DNA of 19,923 nucleotides, from assembly GCA_002477905.1 (NCBI GenBank), contig DLLB01000001.1, forward strand, positions 1 to 19,923, in the 5' to 3' direction. The notes below the pieces were generated by a model. It was given only the letters and a program-made list of their open reading frames with translations, did no database searches and was not told where the DNA came from. Positions 14,816 to 19,923 of the stretch are shown in pieces (the first letter of the stretch is position 1; the number at the start of each line of letters is the position of its first letter). Origin of the DNA: Clostridiales bacterium UBA7573. Lineage in GTDB: Bacteria > Bacillota > Clostridia > Oscillospirales > CAG-272. A program made the translations under genes and the position numbers.

Positions 14816-16036
14816 TTACTGCATCAAGGATTGATAATCTGTGAAAAACGCGGGGTAAGATTTTGCCACGCAGAAGGGGTTGTCGATCACAACGCCGTCC
14901 TTTGCGCCCAGCGCGGCGATTGCCGCCGCCATTGCAATCCGATGGTCGCCCATCGTGCAGACCTTACCGCCCTGCGGACGGGTGACGCCATGCACGGTCA
15001 GGGTATCGGCACTTTGTTCGCATGGTACACCGATGGCGCAGAGCATCTGATACAGCGCGTCCAGACGGTCGCATTCTTTATAGCGTAACCGCGCGGCACC
15101 GGTGAACAGCGTAGTTCCCTCCGCATAGGCGGCAAGTACGGCAAGCGGCGGTACCAAATCTGGAATATCACGTACATCTATGGTGCATCCGCAAAGGTGT
15201 GCGGATTTTCTGACATGCAGACTGCCGTCCGCTTCAAACGCCGCGTCCGCGCCGAAACGGGTTAACAGGGTGGGAAGCACCGCGTCGCCCTGTACGGACG
15301 GGCGGCGAAGTCCGAGAATCCGGACATCTCCCGAAATCGCGCCGCCGACCGCAAAATAGGCGGCTTGGGAATAATCGCCCTCTACCGCCGCGGCGGTCGT
15401 TGTGCTGGGGGTGTAAGTTTGGTTTCCGGGAATGAAATATCCGGTTTTGGTGCGTTCGGTGTGAATGCCATAGGCATGCAGGACGCTGCGCGTCATTTCT
15501 ACATACGGTGCGGATTCCAAGGGTGTTTGCAGACCGATTTTGCTGTCGCCCTCCAAAAGCGGCAGGGCGAACAACAGTCCGGAAATAAACTGGGAGGAGA
15601 TGTTCCCCGGTAAGGAAAATACGCCGGGTGTCAGCTTTCCGCTGATCCGGATGGGTAAAAAGGTGCGGTCAAAGGTGACGTCATGGCGCTGTAAGACTTC
15701 CAACAGTGCAGACAGCGGACGCGCGGGCAGTTTCCCCTGTCCGGAAAATTGTGCGGGTAAACCGAGTGCCGCCGCGACGGGGAGTAAAAGCCGGAGCGTG
15801 GTTGCGCTTTCCCCGCATCGGATATTGATTTGCGAACGGTCGAAAAAGCGCAGGCGGGTAAGCGCAATGACGCCTTGCTCGGTTGCGAGCAGATCCGCAC
15901 ATGCGTCCTTGCCGGGAGAAAACACGGGCGCGCGCGCCAGTCCGTCCGCAAGCATCCGGCGATGAACCAGACTTTTGGACATAGGCGCGCAGACCGTACC
16001 GACAAGACAAGCGGAAGAAAATACAGCGGATCGCAT
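14816..16036 (-). CDS. aroA: 3-phosphoshikimate 1-carboxyvinyltransferase (EPSP synthase)
   Basis: Transfers the enolpyruvyl group of PEP to shikimate-3-phosphate, step six of the shikimate pathway. Seen: SKS with Lys21 in APMSKSLVHR, RCGESATTLRLLLPVAAALG (73-92), LPGNISSQFISGLLFALPLL, VEGDYSQAAYF, DIPDLVPPLAVLAA with the catalytic Asp, LRYKECDRLDAL, DHRIAMAAAIAA, and the C-terminal KSYPAFFTDYQSL. At the glyphosate-contact loop the residue equivalent to E. coli Gly96 is Ala78 and that equivalent to Pro101 is Leu83. The N-terminal part between Lys21 and this loop is about 17 residues shorter than in E. coli. AAGGAG nine bases before ATG 16036 supports the start. It lies 82 bases after aroB in the same operon. 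Confidence 0.95.
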   Translation of the reverse strand: MRSAVFSSACLVGTVCAPMSKSLVHRRMLADGLARAPVFSPGKDACADLLATEQGVIALTRLRFFDRSQINIRCGESATTLRLLLPVAAALGLPAQFSGQGKLPARPLSALLEVLQRHDVTFDRTFLPIRISGKLTPGVFSLPGNISSQFISGLLFALPLLEGDSKIGLQTPLESAPYVEMTRSVLHAYGIHTERTKTGYFIPGNQTYTPSTTTAAAVEGDYSQAAYFAVGGAISGDVRILGLRRPSVQGDAVLPTLLTRFGADAAFEADGSLHVRKSAHLCGCTIDVRDIPDLVPPLAVLAAYAEGTTLFTGAARLRYKECDRLDALYQMLCAIGVPCEQSADTLTVHGVTRPQGGKVCTMGDHRIAMAAAIAALGAKDGVVIDNPFCVAKSYPAFFTDYQSLMQ

Positions 16037-16118
16037 GAAAAACTACTCCTTTTTTATTCTGAATACAGGAAAATCATCGGTCAAATGTGTGCAGAGCGCA
16101 GTGGCATGCACACAAAAT

Positions 16119-17210
16119 TTATTCGTTTTGTCGCAACATCGGATTCGCGCGGAGCAGACCGGACAGCGCGCAAAGAGAAACCGGATAGGCAACGGCTTCC
16201 CCGATTCGGGTTAAGAAAACCAGCCGGATCAAGGAACCCTCCCGTTTTTTGTCCGCGCCGATATAGGAAAGAAGCGCATCGGCGGAAAGCGGAATGGCGA
16301 CGGGCAAGCCATAGGACAAGAGTGCCTGACGAATGCTTTGGGAAACAGCAGGCGGCGTCACACCGCAGGCAATGCCGGTTTCGGCGGCAAGCAACATTCC
16401 GACGCTAACGGCTTCGCCGTGCGTATAGCCACAGTATGCTTGCGCGCTTTCCAAAGCATGCCCGAACGTATGTCCGAAGTTGAGCAGGATCCGTTTGCCG
16501 TGTTCTTTCGGATCTTCTTCTACAAAACGCGCTTTGATCTGCATGCAACGCAGGATCAGATCGGCTGGCGGCAATGAATGGTTGCAAATATCCGTAAAGA
16601 AAGACTCGTCTGCGATGCACGCGGTTTTGATGACTTCCGCCATGCCGCTGCGAAATTCCCGTTCGGGCAATGTGGCAAGTACCGCAGGATCGGCAATGAC
16701 TGCCCGCGGCTGATGAAATGCGCCGATCAGATTTTTTCCAAAGGGAAGATCCACGCCGGTTTTGCCGCCGATGGCGGCATCTACCATGGCGAGCAGAGAA
16801 GTCGGTATCTGTACATAATCAATCCCGCGCAGATAGATCGCGGTGGCAAATCCGCACAGATCGCCGCACACCCCGCCGCCCAGTGCAAGAACCAGTGAAT
16901 GGCGGGTGAGACTGGCTTTTTGAAATGCGAACAGCATTTCTGTAACGGTAGCGAGCGTTTTGGACGTTTCCCCTGCGGGGAATGTATACACTGCCTGCGC
17001 GGGCAGACGCAGTGCCTGTGTCACGGTGTCCGCATAAAGCGCGCCGACATGGGAATCGGTTACAAGAAAGATCCGGTCATAATCGCCAAGAGCGGATATA
17101 AGCGGGGCAATCTGCGAAAGAACGGCGTCTGCGAAAAATACAGGGTAAGTTCCCGCATGGTGCCGCACGGAAAACGCAAAAGACGGGAAAACACTTGGTT
17201 CACACATCAT
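16119..17210 (-). CDS. aroB: 3-dehydroquinate synthase
   Basis: Converts DAHP to 3-dehydroquinate, step two of the shikimate pathway, using NAD+ and a divalent metal. Seen: NAD-binding LALGGGVCGDLCGFAT (GGGVCGDLCG at 111-120), PTSLLAMVDAAIGGKTGVD (136-154), KNLIGAFHQP, metal ligands Glu192 in MAEVIK, His247 in NFGHTFGHALE and His264 in THGEAVSVGM, and the late DKK segment. Its 363 residues match the family. The start at ATG 17210 lies 11 bases after the nadC stop, with AAAGGG close upstream; an ATG one codon later is equivalent. Placement between nadC and aroA puts it firmly in the operon. Confidence 0.96.
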   Translation of the reverse strand: MMCEPSVFPSFAFSVRHHAGTYPVFFADAVLSQIAPLISALGDYDRIFLVTDSHVGALYADTVTQALRLPAQAVYTFPAGETSKTLATVTEMLFAFQKASLTRHSLVLALGGGVCGDLCGFATAIYLRGIDYVQIPTSLLAMVDAAIGGKTGVDLPFGKNLIGAFHQPRAVIADPAVLATLPEREFRSGMAEVIKTACIADESFFTDICNHSLPPADLILRCMQIKARFVEEDPKEHGKRILLNFGHTFGHALESAQAYCGYTHGEAVSVGMLLAAETGIACGVTPPAVSQSIRQALLSYGLPVAIPLSADALLSYIGADKKREGSLIRLVFLTRIGEAVAYPVSLCALSGLLRANPMLRQNE

Positions 17211-17221
17211 CCGCGCCCTTT

Positions 17222-18061
17222 TTATTGCAGGGTGAATTTCAGACTGATGTCCAGCGGAACGACGGTGTGCGTCAGCGCACCGATGGAGATAATGTCCACG
17301 CCGGTTGCGGCAACTTCCGCGAGATTCCGTTCCCCCATATTGCCGGAGGCTTCCGTCACGGCTCTGCCGTTTACGATCTTCACTGCTTCCGCCATGGCTT
17401 CACAACTCATATTGTCCAGCATGATAATATCGGCTTTTACGGCAAGCGCTTCTTCCAGCTGCTCCTTGGTTTCCACTTCCACCTCGATTTTCAGCGTGTG
17501 GGGGATGGCTTTGCGTGCGCGTTCCACCGCCGCGGTGATGGAGCCTGCCGCCGCGATATGGTTGTCTTTAATCAGAACGCCGTCCGCTAAATTGAAACGA
17601 TGATTGGAGCCGCCGCCGACTTTGACTGCGTATTTTTCCAACACGCGCATGCCCGGCGTGGTTTTCCGCGTATCTGCGATGACCGCATGATATCCGGCAA
17701 CGCTTTTTACCGCCTCCGCAGTGCGTGTGGCAATGCCGGAGAGATGTTGCATCAGATTCAGTCCCACCCGTTCCCCGGTCAGCACGTTGATTGCGGGACC
17801 GGTGACAGTGGCGATGATTTCTCCTTTTTCTACAAAATCACCGTCTTTTTTATTCGGCGTCAGCACGATGGTCGGATCCAGCAAAGCAAACACGCGTTGT
17901 GCGACTTCTATGCCGCACAGAATGCCGCTCCCCTTTGCAATGTACCTGCCGTGTGCAATCCGGTGTTCTTCAATGGTGGACAGGGTGGTGATGTCGCCGG
18001 TGCCGATGTCCTCCTCCAATGCTTTTTGTAAAAACGGATCCAGAATCATATGGCTGATCAT
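17222..18061 (-). CDS. nadC: Nicotinate-nucleotide diphosphorylase (quinolinate phosphoribosyltransferase)
   Basis: Converts quinolinate and PRPP to nicotinate mononucleotide, CO2 and PPi in de novo NAD synthesis. Seen: the N-terminal EEDIGTGDITT, GERVGLNLMQHLSGIAT, the active-site block ADTRKTTPGMRVLEKYAV followed by GGGSNHRFNLADGVLIKDNH, and the C-terminal barrel segments KIEVEVE, DIIMLDNM, ASGNM and SIGALTH. The reading frame is open 72 codons further upstream, but the start is ATG 18061: AAAGGA lies nine bases before it, the 279-residue length is normal, and the promoter at 18114-18142 falls inside the longer frame. It is the first gene of the operon. Confidence 0.96.
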   Translation of the reverse strand: MISHMILDPFLQKALEEDIGTGDITTLSTIEEHRIAHGRYIAKGSGILCGIEVAQRVFALLDPTIVLTPNKKDGDFVEKGEIIATVTGPAINVLTGERVGLNLMQHLSGIATRTAEAVKSVAGYHAVIADTRKTTPGMRVLEKYAVKVGGGSNHRFNLADGVLIKDNHIAAAGSITAAVERARKAIPHTLKIEVEVETKEQLEEALAVKADIIMLDNMSCEAMAEAVKIVNGRAVTEASGNMGERNLAEVAATGVDIISIGALTHTVVPLDISLKFTLQ

Positions 18062-18113
18062 GTGTGAAATTCCTTTCCAATAAAAGAATAGCAAAAAATA
18101 TCTAATCGCATCT

Positions 18114-18142
18114 ATCATAACACATTTTGCCTTAAATTGCAA
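18114..18142 (-). promoter_or_regulatory. Promoter of the nadC operon
   Basis: On the - strand: TTGCAA (18142-18137), a 17-base spacer ending in TGT, then TATGAT (18119-18114). The predicted start near 18107 gives a leader of about 45 bases to the nadC ATG. No clear NAD-responsive repressor operator is recognisable nearby. Confidence 0.82.
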
Positions 18143-18219
18143 GCATTTTTCAAAGAAAAGATGGGAAAAATCAAAAACTCCGGTCACTGTATCTGGTTTG
18201 GAAAGAGAGTCACTTTTTT

Positions 18220-19035
18220 TTACTTGTTTTTTTGTCTGTATTGATTTGGTGTTATCCCAACGACTTTTTTGAAGCAACGACAGAAATAGGCGTCATCACT
18301 GAAATTCAGTTCTTCGGCAATTTGTGCGATACTGAAAAGATTTGCATCGAGCATTTTTTTTGCACGGAGAATTTTCATTTTCAGTCGATATACCGTTGGC
18401 GTTATCCCAAAAGCTTCCTTAAAAAGCCGTTCAAAGTAATTGATGCTGACGCCGCACATTTTTGCAATTTCCTCCATGCTTTTTTCTTGCGCAGGATCTT
18501 CTTCCAAGTATTGAATCCCTTTGTAAATGCAATGAAAACGTTGTTGCGCAACCGAATTTCTGCGAAGTACATCGGCGCAAGCGGCAAGCAGGGAATATGC
18601 CGAGGCTTTTATTCTTGGAAAGGCTGGTTGAGGTCTGGAGTATTCCAGGATCAACTCATGAAAAAGCTGTCGGCAGATGCCGGCATAGGTGCTGTCCATG
18701 ATTTTTGTATCGTCATCCAAATCTATGTTTTCGTTCTTTTCATCATAAAGCAAAAACTCAAACAACATCGTGGAAATGGCGGTGTCTGAATTGTTATAAA
18801 AAGTCCAAGTATAAGTTTGTCCTTTTCGAAGAAGACAAAGACTGCCGTTCTCAAGCAGAATCGGTTCTTTCCTCCCCGACAGAGTCAGAATAGCACTGCT
18901 TCCGCTAAAAAACAACAGCGCGTTTGTCGGTCTTGGACGGCTCATTGTAAAACATTGCGCGTCTGTCCAATGCTGATTCATAGCGAAAATTTTCCTAATA
19001 TCAAAATTTACCTGATTCAAGTGTTCCAAAAACAT
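18220..19035 (-). CDS. AraC family transcriptional regulator
   Basis: A 271-residue regulator. The N-terminal half (about 20-110) is a cupin-like sensor with TNALLFFSGSSAILTLSG and LENGSLCLLRKGQTYTW. The C-terminal part has two helix-turn-helices, SMEEIAKMCGVSINYFERLF and SIAQIAEELNFSDDAYFCRC, closing with the signature FKKVVGITPNQYR. The longer frame would start at 19170, but ATG 19035 is preferred: an AGGA lies ten bases upstream and the -10 box at 19087-19092 would otherwise be inside the gene. It is divergent from the ThuA-like gene and probably controls it in response to a sugar-like effector. It reads in the same direction as the nadC operon, about 78 bases before that promoter, with no good terminator seen between. 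Confidence 0.9.
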   Translation of the reverse strand: MFLEHLNQVNFDIRKIFAMNQHWTDAQCFTMSRPRPTNALLFFSGSSAILTLSGRKEPILLENGSLCLLRKGQTYTWTFYNNSDTAISTMLFEFLLYDEKNENIDLDDDTKIMDSTYAGICRQLFHELILEYSRPQPAFPRIKASAYSLLAACADVLRRNSVAQQRFHCIYKGIQYLEEDPAQEKSMEEIAKMCGVSINYFERLFKEAFGITPTVYRLKMKILRAKKMLDANLFSIAQIAEELNFSDDAYFCRCFKKVVGITPNQYRQKNK

Positions 19036-19086
19036 ACGTTTGAAGTCCTTCCTACTGCATAGTATTGATTTATTATTATAGGTAAT

Positions 19087-19115
19087 ATTATAGGTCGCTT
19101 TCATGATTTTTGCAA
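19087..19115 (-). promoter_or_regulatory. Promoter of the AraC gene at the right end
   Basis: On the - strand: TTGCAA (19115-19110), a 17-base spacer, then TATAAT (19092-19087). A second TATAAT lies at 19080-19075 with a poorer -35. The -35 box coincides with one copy of the TTTTGCA repeat, suggesting autoregulation. Confidence 0.72.
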
Positions 19116-19166
19116 GTGTGTAGTGTGAAAAAATACAATTTTTTGCACAATAAATGCATTGCAAAA
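19108..19166. repeat. Three TTTTGCA half-sites, candidate AraC operators
   Basis: TTTTGCA occurs at 19108-19114 and 19141-19147 (same orientation, 33 bases apart, about three helical turns) and inverted (TGCAAAA) at 19160-19166. The outer copies overlap the -35 boxes of the two divergent genes. This is a natural arrangement for a regulator that controls both promoters; the protein that binds is inferred. Confidence 0.5.
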
Positions 19167-19187
19167 GCATCCTGTTTGTGATATTGT
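19159..19187 (+). promoter_or_regulatory. Probable promoter of the ThuA-like gene
   Basis: TTGCAA (19159-19164), a 17-base spacer ending in TGA, then TATTGT (19182-19187). The -35 and TGn are good and the -10 is weak, as in activator-dependent promoters. The predicted start near 19194 leaves about 26 bases to the ATG. Confidence 0.55.
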
Positions 19188-19195
19188 TATAACAA
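19184..19195. promoter_or_regulatory. Perfect 12-bp palindrome over the ThuA-like gene promoter
   Basis: TTGTTATAACAA is self-complementary and overlaps the -10 box and expected transcription start, a position for repressor binding. Chance cannot be excluded for so AT-rich a site. Confidence 0.4.
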
Positions 19196-19219
19196 CAACC
19201 ACAGAAAAGGAGAGAGAAT

Positions 19220-19923
19220 ATGCCTGTTAAAGTTACAATTTGGAACGAAGGACTTCACGAAAAGTATGAGCCAATCAAAAGTGTATATCCGAATGGAATA
19301 CATGGAGCGATTGCCGAGATGCTTGGCAAAACGACTGACTTTCAAATCAGAACGGCAACCCTTGAAATGCCGTCGCATGGACTGACAGATGAGGTATTGA
19401 ATGATACGGATGTCCTTATCTGGTGGGCGCACATCGCGCATGATAAGGTTTCAGATGAAATTGCGGAAAAGGTAGCGGGTAGGGTATTGGATGGAATGGG
19501 ATTGATTGTTTTGCATTCCGGGCATCTGTCTAAACCGTTTAAAAAGCTTATGGGAACAGTTTGTCGATCCAAATGGCGTGAAAATGATGAAAAAGAGCGT
19601 ATTTGGGTGATAGAACCGTCCCATCCAATCGCGGAGGGATTGCCGGAATATATCGAAATAGAGCAGGAGGAAACCTACGGCGAACGTTTTGAAATTCCCA
19701 CTCCCGATGAACTTGTTTTTATCAGTTGGTTTTCCGGTGGAGAAGTTTTCCGGAGCGGCTGTTGTTATAACAGAGGTTTGGGAAAAGTATTTTATTTCCG
19801 TCCCGGGCACGAGGAGTATCCGACGTTTTACCGTGATGACATTACACGAATTCTAAAAAATGCGGTACATTGGGCAGCCCCCCGTGCGATTACAAAGCCG
19901 ACGCTTGGGCATTATGAAGCACT
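19220..19923 (+). CDS. ThuA-like domain protein (trehalose utilisation family), 3' end outside window
   Basis: The frame from ATG 19220 is open to the right edge, 234 codons visible. AAGGAG at 19207-19212 lies seven bases before the start. The protein begins MPVKVTIWNEGLHEK and continues with YPNGIHGAIAEML, DTDVLIWWAHIAHD, MGLIVLHSGHLSKPFKKLMG, EPSHPIAEGLPEYIEI, and then YNRGLGKVFYFRPGHEEYPT. This is the class I glutamine-amidotransferase-like fold of ThuA proteins: glycine and histidine turns are kept, but there is no nucleophilic Cys at the usual elbow. ThuA of rhizobia is linked to trehalose and related disaccharide catabolism; in clostridia such genes sit in sugar or glycoside loci. No signal peptide is seen. 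ThuA proteins of this type are about 240 residues, so only the last few codons are likely missing, unless it is fused to a further domain. Confidence 0.85.
   Translation, partial: MPVKVTIWNEGLHEKYEPIKSVYPNGIHGAIAEMLGKTTDFQIRTATLEMPSHGLTDEVLNDTDVLIWWAHIAHDKVSDEIAEKVAGRVLDGMGLIVLHSGHLSKPFKKLMGTVCRSKWRENDEKERIWVIEPSHPIAEGLPEYIEIEQEETYGERFEIPTPDELVFISWFSGGEVFRSGCCYNRGLGKVFYFRPGHEEYPTFYRDDITRILKNAVHWAAPRAITKPTLGHYEA

Noticed and set aside
16086..16114. 8-bp hairpin (TGTGTGCA/TGCACACA) between aroB and aroA
   Set aside because: Only three T residues follow it on the - strand and the loop is 13 bases, so I do not call a terminator; the genes are most likely co-transcribed.
18062..18277. 72-codon upstream extension of nadC
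   Set aside because: It contains the operon promoter, lacks family similarity, and the ribosome-binding site points to ATG 18061.
1..19923. CRISPR array, insertion sequence, phage or defence genes
   Set aside because: I looked for regular repeats, transposase motifs, nuclease or toxin-antitoxin signatures and flanking target duplications and found none.

Overview
The window looks like chromosomal DNA of a Gram-positive anaerobe of the Clostridia (Bacillota, probably a gut Oscillospirales/Christensenellales-type bacterium). The evidence is a T-box-regulated threonyl-tRNA synthetase, strong AAGGAG/GGAGG ribosome-binding sites, consensus SigA-type promoters, M42 and MATE genes of clostridial style, a DUF6179-like protein (a family I associate with Clostridia), and AraC regulators divergent from sugar-metabolism-type enzymes. 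Base composition is mixed: the housekeeping genes are fairly GC-rich, while the beta-helix gene at 2202 and the right end are visibly AT-richer. I cannot name a species.

Layout. Positions 1-5358 (+ strand): the 3' part of trpS ending in a strong terminator, an M42 aminopeptidase, a cytoplasmic right-handed beta-helix protein resembling GH110-type glycosidases, and a MATE exporter. Positions 5397-7273: a shared bidirectional terminator, then two genes on the - strand (an XRE-type regulator and an AraC-type regulator). The AraC gene is divergent from a FAD-dependent oxidoreductase (7385-8620), with operator-like repeats between them. Positions 8786-8960: a terminator, tRNA-Leu(GAG) and its textbook promoter, all read on the - strand. 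Positions 8994-11258: thrS with a T-box leader and promoter (- strand). Its promoter faces an equally good + strand promoter for a DUF6179-like gene (11318-12259). A bidirectional terminator at 12280-12328 separates that gene from the next operon.

Positions 12328-18142 (- strand) form one biosynthetic operon, transcribed nadC-aroB-aroA-nadB-ispE. It joins NAD synthesis (quinolinate route), the shikimate pathway and the MEP isoprenoid pathway. nadA, the usual partner of nadB and nadC, is absent. The EPSP synthase (aroA) carries Ala where glyphosate-sensitive enzymes have Gly96.

Positions 18220-19923: an AraC-type regulator divergent from a ThuA-like gene that runs off the right edge, with repeated TTTTGCA half-sites between them.

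No CRISPR array, insertion sequence, phage gene or recognisable defence system is visible. The most notable items are regulatory (face-to-face promoters, operators, a shared extended -10 signature), the aroA substitution, and the intracellular beta-helix protein.
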